A stretch of 64,000 nt of DNA from Chitinophagales bacterium (GCA_019694955.1 JAIBAX010000010.1:1-64000), one strand, 5' to 3'. Counted from the first letter of the stretch, positions 1 to 7,990 are shown. The notes: generated from the sequence alone by a model not told the origin. Numbers and translations are program-made.

Positions 1-109
1 GTTGATGTCTATCGTTTCCGGCAATAAAATGCATATCTTATTTTTTTATCAAGATACGAAAAAGTTAAGTTGATTTATGCTATTTTTACCAACAGATTGT
101 GGGAGGTAT
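1..109 (-). repeat. Outer end of an intron-remnant repeat block
   Basis: This stretch matches 4265-4373: both contain CAATAAAATGC or TAATAAAATGC, then a T-rich run, ATCAAGATA, GATTTATGCTATTTTTACC and AGATTGTGG. At the second site the block lies directly beyond a group II intron-like 3' end, so the window probably begins inside another copy of that unit. Strand follows the intron-like reading direction. Confidence 0.5.
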
Positions 110-149
110 TTTCACAGTCTGCCGTTAGCGGCATTTTTAGACAGACCAT

Positions 150-797
150 ATGAACAATCATCTATTTACTGAAATTGATAAATTTGACAAATGGGCTCAA
201 TCTCAATATGACATACCACAAGATGACATTGGCGGTGAATGGGAGTGCAATTATAACGATTGGGAAAATATCTACAAAACATTTGAAACATTTATCAATA
301 CTACTGACCCAAACAAGTTGACATCAATTGAAAAAGACAGACTTCTATACATTATAGCAAGGGACAACGAAATGGAAAACTTGTCAAGACTTTTGGACGA
401 ACAATTCTTAATAGTTTTATCAGAGCATTCAATTTCCCATGGACATAGAGATGATAAATGGCAATTAGCTGTTCAACTTTACAAATTGACAGACAAGAAA
501 AAGGCGATATCACTTTTAGATAAATTAGTTAACGATGAAGAAGAATATGTAAATAGACGGTCTTTGATGGAGCTTGCAAAGTTAAAGTCAGACAAAGTGG
601 AACATTATGCTGAGAGGTTTTGGAACAAGGACAAATATGCAGACATGGAAGAGTATCAAAAGATTGCAGTTCTTCATTCTTTAAAAATGGTTAATTCAAA
701 GCTATTAGACAATTACCTAAAATTAGCACAACAGAGTGGACAGAAATATTTGATACAAAATGCAAATCAAATTGAAAAAGAGAAAAACTGCCTGTAA
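150..797 (+). CDS. Hypothetical helical (HEAT-like) protein
   Basis: The 215-aa product is rich in acidic and lysine residues, with alternating amphipathic helices from about residue 55 onwards. This suggests a short HEAT- or TPR-like solenoid, but I cannot name a family with certainty. It has no signal peptide or membrane segment, so it should be cytoplasmic. It is the first of a set of unrelated short plus-strand genes, each ending against a group II intron-like fragment; its TAA stop at 795-797 overlaps the first bases of the fragment (TAATCGAG). No Shine-Dalgarno sequence is visible before the ATG. A role in defence or immunity is possible from the accessory setting, but that is only inference. 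Confidence 0.6.
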   Translation: MNNHLFTEIDKFDKWAQSQYDIPQDDIGGEWECNYNDWENIYKTFETFINTTDPNKLTSIEKDRLLYIIARDNEMENLSRLLDEQFLIVLSEHSISHGHRDDKWQLAVQLYKLTDKKKAISLLDKLVNDEEEYVNRRSLMELAKLKSDKVEHYAERFWNKDKYADMEEYQKIAVLHSLKMVNSKLLDNYLKLAQQSGQKYLIQNANQIEKEKNCL

Positions 798-1062
798 TCG
801 AGTAGACGGCCCTGCCGATTTCTCGACAGGGTGCGCGGCTCACACCACCGTACGTACGGGTCACATATACGGCGGTTCGCCAATAGATGGGGATAGTTGT
901 AAGTATAACGCTAAAAAGGATACATAACCTCGCTTTCTTAGTCGCTCCAAAGTAATGGTCGTTCCTGTTCGTCAGTACCGACCTTTGCAGTCTTGCTTCC
1001 TTCAGTGCATGGCTCACCCATACCACCTCTTCGCCAACTGCCAAACCGTTGTGGTAATGCAT
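796..1062 (-). mobile_element. Group II intron 3'-end remnant (domains V-VI), copy A
   Basis: Read on the minus strand, 876-844 forms a domain V-like hairpin. Its 9-bp basal stem is ACCGCCGTA pairing with TACGGTGGT, with a CGC/GTG triad position containing the G-U wobble, and the distal strand has the GTACGTACGG segment typical of domain V. A CCCTG/CAGGG stem follows, resembling domain VI, and the fragment ends in CTACTCGAT. No reverse-transcriptase reading frame is present, so this is a 5'-truncated, non-coding remnant. It is the longest of six copies. Small frames through it are spurious. Confidence 0.55.
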
Positions 1063-1123
1063 CCAAATGACTTCAACAGAAATAAAACTTGTGTGCCAGG
1101 CTAAAAATTTGTAACTTTAGAGA

Positions 1124-1282
1124 ATGAAAAAAAGTGTAAAAATAGGACTTGATTTTATTATTGACAAACTGACCAATTCTATTGAAAATGTAGTAACAGG
1201 TGCAATGCATGTTGGTGGACGAATTATGATTATTGACACAATTGCCGCATTAAAATTGTTAAATAAATATTTTCCATTATGA
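1124..1282 (+). pseudogene. Internally deleted toxin/acetyltransferase-like remnant
   Basis: The 52-aa frame joins an N-terminal piece (FIIDKLTNSIENVVTG) to a C-terminal piece (GGRIMIIDTIAALKLLNKYF). From memory, these resemble the two ends of a Bacteroidota protein of roughly 170 residues that is GNAT-like and often paired with a small antitoxin-like partner. The middle appears to be missing in frame. The stop overlaps the next start (ATGA at 1279-1282), so the pair is translationally coupled like a toxin-antitoxin operon. The family assignment needs a database search. If it is wrong, this is simply a 52-aa unknown. Confidence 0.45.
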
Positions 1283-1446
1283 AAACAAAATCCAAAGAAT
1301 TAGATGTAGATTTTATTGGTGGACAAGATAAACCGCTGACAAAAGAAGAACAATCTGCTATTACTGCTTTTATCAAGCAACTAAAAGAGAAACAAAATAA
1401 AAGTGGCAAACAAAAGTCTTTAAAATCAGACAAAGAACTTGCATAA
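1279..1446 (+). CDS. Small antitoxin-like partner protein
   Basis: The 55-aa product has the core VDFIGGQDKPLTKEEQSAI followed by a lysine-rich tail. The 'DFIGGQ...LTKEE' pattern is one I associate with the short partner of the preceding family in Bacteroidota. It starts inside the stop codon of the upstream remnant (ATGA overlap). If the partner is inactive, this may be an orphan antitoxin still being kept. It is followed 13 nt later by another intron fragment. No membrane or secretion signal is seen. The function is inferred, not shown. Confidence 0.5.
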   Translation: MKTKSKELDVDFIGGQDKPLTKEEQSAITAFIKQLKEKQNKSGKQKSLKSDKELA

Positions 1447-1459
1447 CAACACTACCGCT

Positions 1460-1540
1460 AATCGAGTAGACAAGCCCTGCCGTCTACTCAACAGGGTGCC
1501 AGGTCACGTATACGGCGGTTCGCCAACGGATAAGAATAGT
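1460..1540 (-). mobile_element. Group II intron remnant, copy B (domain V damaged)
   Basis: This copy shares AATCGAGTAGAC, the domain VI-like stem and GGTCACGTATACGGCGGTTC with copy A. About 24 bases covering one arm of domain V are missing between CAGGGTGC and AGGTCAC, so the hairpin can no longer form. It is a dead fragment. Confidence 0.5.
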
Positions 1541-1855
1541 TGTTGTTACTAAAAAATTTACCACCTTGCAACTTGCTAAACCTTTGGGGCTAAGGGACTT
1601 TAACCCTCCGGAAAATAAAAGAACACACCCACTAATAAGCCACCAAAAAAATTGAATCCTCCAAATAAATTTGCATCTTTAAATTTTTTCAATAACTTTA
1701 ACAAGCGTGTGGCGAAGCGCACACAAGCGCTTGGCAAAAAAGCGGGTTCAATGGTTGATTGAACATTCTACCTCGTATCAACGTTTGTACTTGGTCGACA
1801 GTTTAGTACTTCGAAATCCGCTTCTTCGCCAAGCCCCAAACCTTTAGACGTAGCT
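1541..1855. other. Gap of 315 bases with inverted repeats
   Basis: I see no gene here. Near 1700-1845 there are GC-rich inverted segments (GCGTGTGGCGAAGCGCACAC, a hairpin, then GCGCTTGGC, matched later by CTTCGCCAAGC) immediately upstream of the next gene. They look like a recombination-site or hairpin remnant at a cassette boundary, but they do not give a clean integron attC site by eye. No convincing promoter is visible. Confidence 0.35.
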
Positions 1856-2152
1856 ATGAAAGAGCCTAGACTATATGTAGATTTTAACGAAATGATTGAG
1901 GATGATTTGGTTCTTCTTTCCAAAACTGACTTTAAACTTGATTCCGATGGAAATAGGATTGAGTTAATTGCTGGTGCAAAAGTAAAAATTTACATGGATG
2001 ATATAGATGACAATGGAGAGGAAGATAATTTGATTGCGGATGGTATTGTTGAGGAAAATATTTATAGAGAGAAATATAGCTGGACTTCAGTATGTAAATG
2101 GAATTGTCGAATAGATAAAAAAGGTATATTTCACGAATCTGATTTAGATTAA
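1856..2152 (+). CDS. Hypothetical small acidic protein
   Basis: The 98-aa product is strongly acidic (DDIDDNGEEDN) and begins with a beta-rich stretch (LYVDFNEMIEDDLVLLSKTD). I do not recognise the family. It carries no signal peptide or membrane helix. It lies 3 nt upstream of the DUF2199 gene, so the two are very probably co-transcribed and may act together. The start at ATG 1856 is the first in frame, and the beta-strand-like content begins directly after it. It belongs to the accessory gene block with intron remnants. Confidence 0.6.
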   Translation: MKEPRLYVDFNEMIEDDLVLLSKTDFKLDSDGNRIELIAGAKVKIYMDDIDDNGEEDNLIADGIVEENIYREKYSWTSVCKWNCRIDKKGIFHESDLD

Positions 2153-2155
2153 AAT

Positions 2156-2689
2156 ATGTTTTGGAAAAAGTCAAAGAATAGAAAAAGCTTCAAATGTTCA
2201 AAATGCGGAGAAGTGCATGATCAGTTACCAGCGCTTGCATTTTTGACACCTGATTATTACGGGTATTTGAATGACGAGGACAAAAAGAATATTGCTGAAA
2301 TTTCAGATGATTTTTGTGTAATAAAACACCCCGAACAGACTGACAGATTTATTCGCACAACAATGACTCTTCAAATTATCGATGCATGTGAGGATTTAGA
2401 TTATGGAATTTGGGTTTCTGTAAGTGAAAAAACCTTTGACGAATACAAAACTGATTTTAAAAATAACATTGAAGGAAAAACATACTTTGGACGGATATGT
2501 AATGAAATTCCTGAATACAGAGAAAGTACACTTGGACTTCATGTAAATGTCGTGACAAAATCAAATGGAATTCGACCAGAAATAATACCGCATGAATCGG
2601 GACATGAATTGATTAAAGATTGGGAAAAAGGAATTACAATTTCAGAAGCAGAAAGAAGAGTTCAAAACATGATGAATAACGTTGGGTAA
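2156..2689 (+). CDS. DUF2199 domain protein
   Basis: The 177-aa product begins with a zinc-ribbon-like CSKCGEVHDQLPALAF segment. It continues through YYGYLNDEDKKN, DFCVIKHPEQTDRFIR and YGIWVSVSEKTFDEY, which are hallmarks of DUF2199, a family of unknown function seen in many bacteria. Length agrees with the family. Only one CxxC pair is present, so metal binding is uncertain. It follows the 98-aa gene with a 3-nt gap. Its last codons (AACGTTGGG) and TAA stop run directly into an intron-like fragment starting TAATCGAG, which suggests capture or insertion at the very 3' end of the gene. Confidence 0.85.
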   Translation: MFWKKSKNRKSFKCSKCGEVHDQLPALAFLTPDYYGYLNDEDKKNIAEISDDFCVIKHPEQTDRFIRTTMTLQIIDACEDLDYGIWVSVSEKTFDEYKTDFKNNIEGKTYFGRICNEIPEYRESTLGLHVNVVTKSNGIRPEIIPHESGHELIKDWEKGITISEAERRVQNMMNNVG

Positions 2690-2937
2690 TCGAGTAAACG
2701 GCTCTGCCAAAACTCGACAGGGTGCGCAGCTCGCAACATCGTACGTACAGGTCACATATACGGCGGTTCGCTAATGGATGGGGATACAGCTCTAATGAGG
2801 ATACAGCTAATAAGGATAATCGTAAATGAAGGTTTGTAGCCTGCTTCAACTTTTCGTGTAACTTGACAGAAAATCACCCGCAATCCCTTGCTGACCATGC
2901 CGCCACCGATAGCCTTCATGCTAAAAAATCTCTGCAA
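2688..2937 (-). mobile_element. Group II intron remnant, copy C
   Basis: It has the same order as copy A on the minus strand: a segment reading CTGTATCCCCATCCATT, then GCGAACCGCC, a domain V-like hairpin with GTACGTACGA, a domain VI-like stem and TTACTCGATTA. The hairpin has substitutions that break basal pairs, so it is decayed. The distal part beyond about 2800 is not shared with copy A. Confidence 0.5.
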
Positions 2938-2940
2938 ATA

Positions 2941-2970
2941 TTGTTAATTGTACCATAATTTGTATTTTTG
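2941..2970 (+). promoter_or_regulatory. Bacteroidota promoter of the fic gene
   Basis: TTG at 2941-2943 and TATTTTTG at 2963-2970 are separated by 19 nt, an exact match to the TTG/TAnnTTTG pattern. The ATG of the Fic gene follows 17 nt downstream, with no other gene between. This suggests that the fic gene carries its own promoter inside the accessory block. Confidence 0.7.
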
Positions 2971-2987
2971 GGACAAATAAAGAGAAT

Positions 2988-4067
2988 ATGGGACAAAATG
3001 CACCACTTTATCATTTGGAAAAACTTCCACCGCTAAGAGAAAAAGTGGAAACCATTGAAATTCTTAGACAAACAAACAAATCCACTGCTGCACTAGCTGA
3101 ATTGAAAGGTATTGCCAAGACAATTCCAAACCAAGCAATGCTGATTAATGCTATAGTTTTACAGGAAGCGAAAGATAGTTCAGAAATAGAAAATATTATT
3201 ACAACCCAAGATGAGCTTTATAAAGCATTGACTGCTAATAAGGCTCGTATTTCTCCAGAGACCAAAGAAGTTGTAAATTATCTTAGAGCAATATTTCATG
3301 GATATGACCTTGCTAAAAGTCAAGGATTTTTAAGAGTAAATGACATTATTCGTATTCAGCAAGAACTCGTTGATAATACAGCAGGGATTAGAAGTACTCC
3401 TGGAACTGTTTTAAAAAATGATACGACTGGGGAAATAGTTTATACCCCACCACAAGACAAAACAGAAATACTTGACTTACTGACAAATTTTATTTACCAC
3501 TTTAATCAACAAGATGATTTGTCCCCATTGATAAACTTGGCAATATTGCATTACCAGTTTGAAAGCATCCACCCCTTTTATGACGGTAATGGTAGGACTG
3601 GTCGGATTTTAAACATCTTGTATTTGATACTTAACGAATTGATTGATGTTCCAATTTTATATTTGAGTTCCTATATAATTGCTAATAAACCAGAATACTA
3701 TCGGTTGTTGAATCAAACTAATCGGAAAGGAAAATGGGAAGAATGGATAATGTTTATGCTTAAAGCAGTCGAAAGTACTTCAAAAGATACCATCACAAGG
3801 ATTACTAATATTAAAAACCTCCTTGATTCGACAATAATTATCGTTCAAGAAAAAACTCCAAAGTTATATAGAAAAGAACTGGTTGAATTACTATTCGAGC
3901 AACCATATTCGAAAATTGAATTTGTGGTAAATAAATTAGGTGTGGAAAGAAAAGCCGCTTCCCGATATTTAAAAGAACTTGAAAATATCGGAATTGTTGA
4001 ATCTCAGAAAGTTGGTAGAGAAACTTTGTATATAAATAATGAATTAATTGAAATACTGAAACAATAA
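2988..4067 (+). CDS. Fic family protein (AMPylase-type) with C-terminal winged helix
   Basis: Fic enzymes transfer AMP or related groups to protein hydroxyls. The 359-aa protein has the complete catalytic motif HPFYDGNGRTGR (about residues 195-206), with the catalytic His and the nucleotide-binding Asn/Arg intact. SSEIEN at 64-69 fits the N-terminal auto-inhibitory helix motif ([ST]xxxE[GN]) of self-inhibited class II Fic proteins. Residues about 285-350 look like a winged helix-turn-helix, as in Fic proteins that may regulate their own transcription. A single polypeptide therefore contains toxin-like activity, inhibition and a DNA-binding module. The target is unknown. It sits between two intron remnants and has its own promoter. 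Confidence 0.92.
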   Translation: MGQNAPLYHLEKLPPLREKVETIEILRQTNKSTAALAELKGIAKTIPNQAMLINAIVLQEAKDSSEIENIITTQDELYKALTANKARISPETKEVVNYLRAIFHGYDLAKSQGFLRVNDIIRIQQELVDNTAGIRSTPGTVLKNDTTGEIVYTPPQDKTEILDLLTNFIYHFNQQDDLSPLINLAILHYQFESIHPFYDGNGRTGRILNILYLILNELIDVPILYLSSYIIANKPEYYRLLNQTNRKGKWEEWIMFMLKAVESTSKDTITRITNIKNLLDSTIIIVQEKTPKLYRKELVELLFEQPYSKIEFVVNKLGVERKAASRYLKELENIGIVESQKVGRETLYINNELIEILKQ

Positions 4068-4080
4068 TACACAAACCACC

Positions 4081-4373
4081 AATCGAGTAGTTCGGCTCAC
4101 CACTGCACATATACTGTGGTTCGCCCATGGATGGGGATACAGCTCTAAGGTTCATACCATTTGGCAATAAAACCAAGTTTTGCTAAGTCCATTGATCTAC
4201 GAAAGCATCCATGAACCAAATAGGATTATTTGCCGCAATCCTATCGTCGAGGGAGTGGAATTGGCGTTCTGTCTATGTCTCTGGTAATAAAATGCGTGTT
4301 TCTTTTATTATCAAGATATGAAAAAGTAAAGATGATTTATGCTATTTTTACCATGAGATTGTGGTGGTTTTTC
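4081..4373 (-). mobile_element. Group II intron remnant, copy D, with distal block
   Basis: AATCGAGTAG starts at 4081 and is followed by a shortened domain V/VI region (CACATATACTGTGGTTCGCC) and the shared ATGGATGGGGATACAGCTCTAA segment. The unit continues to about 4373, where the block shared with 1-109 lies. A small hairpin (AGGATT/AATCCT) sits near 4220-4243. No coding sequence is visible inside. Confidence 0.45.
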
Positions 4374-4429
4374 AACAAACTATCCCGCTAAAGTGGAGTC
4401 TGAGTTTTGCCCAATTTTAAATCGACAAC

Positions 4430-4942
4430 ATGGACATTAAAGAAATACCGATTGACAAGCTAAAGGACATTGAACTTTTTGACATTATTATTTTGCATCA
4501 CGGTTTTGAAACATACAACCCTGACTATTATTTTATAGTTGAAACGGGAACTAAGGAAAATGTCGGACGATTTAAAATCCAATTCACCCATTGCTTTGAC
4601 CTGACCTATAGACACAAATTTGCCGACATTAAATTCCCTGACCTAATTCGTAAGTCTTGGACGGATGACTTAATTTCCTCTGATGTTCCTCAAAATGAAA
4701 ATGCCTATTGGTGGGGACAAGGTTTTACAAATGCTTATCCAGGGTTTTCTTACGATCCCGATAACGTAAAAGCAAAAGAAATGGCAGAAATTACAGGCAG
4801 ACCTATGTATGCGATCCATTTGGAAACAGACCATTATGAAATAAATTTTGTGTTCCACGACTTTAGATATATATTTCTAAATCCAGACACATCTATTTCA
4901 GACAAAGTATTTATTCCGACCAAAGACTTTAAATTCAAGTGA
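4430..4942 (+). CDS. Hypothetical protein (170 aa)
   Basis: I do not recognise this family. The product is rich in aromatic residues, with conserved-looking clusters such as NAYWWGQGFTNAYPGFSYDP and HDFRYIFLNP. It has no signal peptide, transmembrane segment or obvious nucleotide-binding motif. Its alternating beta-strand pattern is like that of small immunity or toxin-neutralising proteins, but that is only an impression. It lies between two intron-like fragments in the accessory block, and its upstream region carries the same distal block as the gene at 150. The start is the first in-frame ATG, with no clear ribosome binding site. Confidence 0.6.
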   Translation: MDIKEIPIDKLKDIELFDIIILHHGFETYNPDYYFIVETGTKENVGRFKIQFTHCFDLTYRHKFADIKFPDLIRKSWTDDLISSDVPQNENAYWWGQGFTNAYPGFSYDPDNVKAKEMAEITGRPMYAIHLETDHYEINFVFHDFRYIFLNPDTSISDKVFIPTKDFKFK

Positions 4943-4956
4943 GAAAAACTTAGCAC

Positions 4957-4979
4957 AATCGAGTAGAAGGCCCTGCCAA
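4957..4979 (-). mobile_element. Group II intron remnant, copy E (terminal stub)
   Basis: Only AATCGAGTAGAAGGCCCTGCC is left, corresponding to the extreme 3' end and one arm of the domain VI-like stem. The rest has been replaced by a truncated gene tail. Confidence 0.4.
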
Positions 4980-4988
4980 AACCACCAA

Positions 4989-5147
4989 CTGGCAACTAAT
5001 TATCTAGAAGAACAATTTAGAGCAGAAACAGAAGAATGTGATATTCGTTATACATATTTTGAGAGAATTTGTAAAATATGTGAAACAAAACAATTAAACC
5101 CTGAAAAAGCGTTAGACTTTGTAGCGAAAGGAAATTATACAAAATAG
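4989..5147 (+). pseudogene. Truncated gene tail, end supplied by a MITE-like repeat
   Basis: An open frame without a start codon encodes about 52 residues (containing YLEEQFRAETEECDIRY and FERICKICETKQL) and stops at 5145-5147. The last 16 residues (PEKALDFVAKGNYTK and stop) are encoded inside the inverted-repeat element at 5097-5272. The same C-terminal reading is found, with small changes, in the second copy of that element on the minus strand near 31229-31279. The 5' part of the gene was lost against intron copy E. Function unknown. Confidence 0.5.
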
Positions 5148-5272
5148 CTATGAGGCACGGAATTTTTCTCCCGCAGACGTAGTATAACTACGTTGAGGAC
5201 AGAAAAATGAGTACAGAAATAGATATGAAGTAGAATTTTCTTGCAGTAAATTTCTAATGCATTTTCTGGGTT
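5097..5272 (+). mobile_element. MITE-like element with inverted ends and nested hairpin
   Basis: The left end AACCCTGAAAAAGCGTTAGA is matched as an inverted repeat by the right end TCTAATGCATTTTCTGGGTT. Compared with the 119-bp copy at 31161-31279, this one holds an extra segment of about 57 bp (about 5150-5207) inserted between GCTATG and AGTACAG. The insert is itself a hairpin: ATTTTTCT pairs with AGAAAAAT, and inside it ACGTAGT pairs with ACTACGT. TTAA flanks both ends. There is no transposase gene, so it would need to be moved by a partner elsewhere. Confidence 0.6.
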
Positions 5273-5414
5273 AATAAATGATATCCTGAACGAAAGTATC
5301 TAACTTGTATTTTACCTGCTATAACATATCGAAAATGTGATAAAGGGATTTACAATTCACTACACATTCGCTGCTTATCGCATTAATATAAAAAATGTCA
5401 ATAAAACAGCACAT

Positions 5415-7973
5415 CTACTCTACAACAAACTTACCCCAAGCGTATCCTTGCGGACTCTCCAAAACATACATATACATACCACTACCCCAATCCTGAACAT
5501 CTATTGCAGTAAATCCTCCTGAAACTTTCCTGCTCATCAGGTTTGTTCCATTCATGCTATAAACACTCAATACCATCTCTGCTGAACTAGATTTATCCCA
5601 TTCTATCAAGGCTTTATTTTTGGTAGGATTCGGATAAATTTTGGAAGAAATCTTAGGAAGTTCTTGTTCAATAACTTTAGTTAGTATTGCGAGTTCATTC
5701 AATGTTTCATTTGTCGTAATCGGTGGGTTGAAATCAAAATATATATCGGCCTTATTGGTGAGTTGCGTGCCGGGTTGTGCACCTTCTTTGAGTTGTATCT
5801 TATACTTTAAATATCCCTGGCTTCTCAAGTCATCTTCAGAAGAGGGCGATAAACTTATATTATTTAAGGCAAACCTAACCACATTGTTCTCAATAAATAA
5901 GTGACGATTCATGTATTCATGATTATAATCGGGAGATGCACCTACTACCTCAAAGGTACGCATGTCAAATTGCTCGTCGATGGTATCTATAATCAAGACG
6001 TTGGAAGCGTTATAATTGCCCGTATTTTGAAATCGGATCGTATAAGTAAATTCCTTGTTTTCAATATCAGTAAGACCTTGCTCACCCATTCCTTCCGGAC
6101 TTACCAATTTATCATTGGGATCCCATGAGCCAACCACGACTTCTTTCAACTCGACGAAATTATTGGATGGTTGTGCATCGTTTTTCGGAAGCAATTCATA
6201 ATAGCTTTTCAAGGTATCGCCAATACTGACTGTTGTAGGTACTTTAACGGTACAATCCAATACCCATTTCTGTAATGGGTCACTTTCAACAGTAAAATAA
6301 TATGCCCCGTCAACAATTGAATCAATATCTGGGTAGGTTTCTAAATTGGTTAATCTTTCATCCGGCTTCCATATCAATGTGTTTGTTTGGACTGAATCCG
6401 TAAAATTATTTACAAGAACGTGTTGAACGTGTTCAAAACCGGGACGTGCAACATTCTCGGTAGTTGCTTCAAGGGACATATCTTCCTTTCCATCGATACA
6501 ATGAATAACAAAATCCTGATAAACCACCGAATCTACCCCTTCTACAGCTTCTACTTCTATATATTCTGGACTTGACACCCATCCCTCTTCCAATCTCGGA
6601 TAAATCTTATTTAACCCGTTGTGTAAGTTGACATCAAAATCATATTGAACAGAATATGTTACTGGGTCATAATCTATTTTTGGCCAATACACTCTAGGAT
6701 TAGGTTCTATTAGTAAAGGAGAATATAAGCTTGTTCCGTTTTCATTCTTTATTTCACCCACAAATTTATATTTTGAAAGATTGTTCTTTATCCAAAGAAA
6801 AGCCTGATAATCTGGAGTTAACGTAAATGTTCTTTCACGAAATACATAGATTACATCCATGTCCTTATCTTGATCAATATCTTCCAATACTAAAAGAGCC
6901 GTTTGCCAATATCCTGAAGAAATAAATTCCATATGTGCCATGGTATCTGGTTTCGGATTAAACTTGATATCATTACCAATAGATTCATTCACAATAAATC
7001 CAGCAAATATATCATAATACATATCTCCTTGATCTTCATGGTTAAACTTTTGATCAGAGAATCCAAGGTCAAGATCACCATCCTTATCATAATCAAAATA
7101 TCCAGTGAAATCAGCAACATTAGGTAACTCAACTATTTGTGGGTGAAGTAGATCAAAAACAGGTTGTGTATTATCCCCAATATTTATATTTATCCTTAAA
7201 TTACTTGAAGCCTTTATAAAATCAATATTTCCATCATTATTTATGTCAACAGATTTCCATCGATTTTCTAAACTATCCACCTCAAATGTAGGAATGGTAT
7301 CAAACTTTGCTAATCCATTTTCTATATATTGTGGATATATTTTAAGGTCATAGTAGCTACCATAATTAGGACGAGTTGTAACCTCAAGGTCTAATAATCC
7401 ATCTCCATTGGCATCTATCAACCCAAGATAAATGATTCCTTGGCTGTATATTTCCGGGTCGTCATTTAGCAATATTTTATCAAAATTATGATTAATTAGT
7501 TGGGTGGAATCTTGTAAATAATCAAGATCATAAACCTCCACGTGAAAAATTGGAAATTGACTATTTGATATGTTCTTACCAAAATAAAATAGAGTCTCTT
7601 CAGGTCCGCCGTAATAGGCATCTGTAATTTCTGTTTGAATAAAATCTAAGTCTCCATCCAAATCCAAATCTATATATAAGAGTCTAGGCGGAATACTGCC
7701 GTCGCCCTCTGACGCAAACATATAGTCTAATTCCCACCAATAATTACTCACCTCTATCACCTGCGCTTTACCATCTACCTGCACCAACGAAAGTGCCGCC
7801 AACAACCCTACCGCCATCTTGCTTTTCTGATAGAATGATGGCATTTGCCCCATCTTTAACCGCAACTTACCCAGTAAATGAAGTTTCAATACATCATCAG
7901 TAACATTTCTTATTTGTCTAAACAAGTAGCGACATTGCCGCAATATCCGTTGGAAGTGGTAATTTTTCCTCAT
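5415..7973 (-). CDS. T9SS-secreted FG-GAP/VCBS-like protein
   Basis: I place the start at ATG 7973, giving 852 aa, because a promoter ends just upstream of it. The N-terminus has an unusually long basic region before a hydrophobic stretch (MAVGLLAALSLVQVDGKAQ), probably the signal peptide. The middle contains at least five calcium-binding DxDxDGDxD-type motifs (DLDLDGDLD, DANGDGLLD, DINNDGNID, DYDKDGDLD, DIDQDKDMD) as in FG-GAP/VCBS propellers. A domain with SWDPNDK and YTIRFQNTGNYNA (DUF7619-like) precedes the end. The C-terminus (KIYPNPTKNKALIEW, SVYSMNGTNLMSRK) is a type A T9SS sorting domain. It should be cell-surface or secreted. The gene at 50475 shares its C-terminal architecture. Confidence 0.88.
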   Translation of the reverse strand: MRKNYHFQRILRQCRYLFRQIRNVTDDVLKLHLLGKLRLKMGQMPSFYQKSKMAVGLLAALSLVQVDGKAQVIEVSNYWWELDYMFASEGDGSIPPRLLYIDLDLDGDLDFIQTEITDAYYGGPEETLFYFGKNISNSQFPIFHVEVYDLDYLQDSTQLINHNFDKILLNDDPEIYSQGIIYLGLIDANGDGLLDLEVTTRPNYGSYYDLKIYPQYIENGLAKFDTIPTFEVDSLENRWKSVDINNDGNIDFIKASSNLRININIGDNTQPVFDLLHPQIVELPNVADFTGYFDYDKDGDLDLGFSDQKFNHEDQGDMYYDIFAGFIVNESIGNDIKFNPKPDTMAHMEFISSGYWQTALLVLEDIDQDKDMDVIYVFRERTFTLTPDYQAFLWIKNNLSKYKFVGEIKNENGTSLYSPLLIEPNPRVYWPKIDYDPVTYSVQYDFDVNLHNGLNKIYPRLEEGWVSSPEYIEVEAVEGVDSVVYQDFVIHCIDGKEDMSLEATTENVARPGFEHVQHVLVNNFTDSVQTNTLIWKPDERLTNLETYPDIDSIVDGAYYFTVESDPLQKWVLDCTVKVPTTVSIGDTLKSYYELLPKNDAQPSNNFVELKEVVVGSWDPNDKLVSPEGMGEQGLTDIENKEFTYTIRFQNTGNYNASNVLIIDTIDEQFDMRTFEVVGASPDYNHEYMNRHLFIENNVVRFALNNISLSPSSEDDLRSQGYLKYKIQLKEGAQPGTQLTNKADIYFDFNPPITTNETLNELAILTKVIEQELPKISSKIYPNPTKNKALIEWDKSSSAEMVLSVYSMNGTNLMSRKVSGGFTAIDVQDWGSGMYMYVLESPQGYAWGKFVVE

Positions 7974-7990
7974 AGAAAGTAGTTTTTGTA

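Noticed and set aside
691-1062. Minus-strand frame of 123 residues
   Set aside because: It reads through the group II intron remnant (EPPY/TRTYGG-type residues come from the domain V hairpin) and overlaps the gene at 150; such frames are typical false genes.
1541-1855. Possible integron attC site
   Set aside because: There are GC-rich inverted segments, but I could not find the paired core sites (GTTRRRY and RYYYAAC) at the right spacing, nor an integrase gene.
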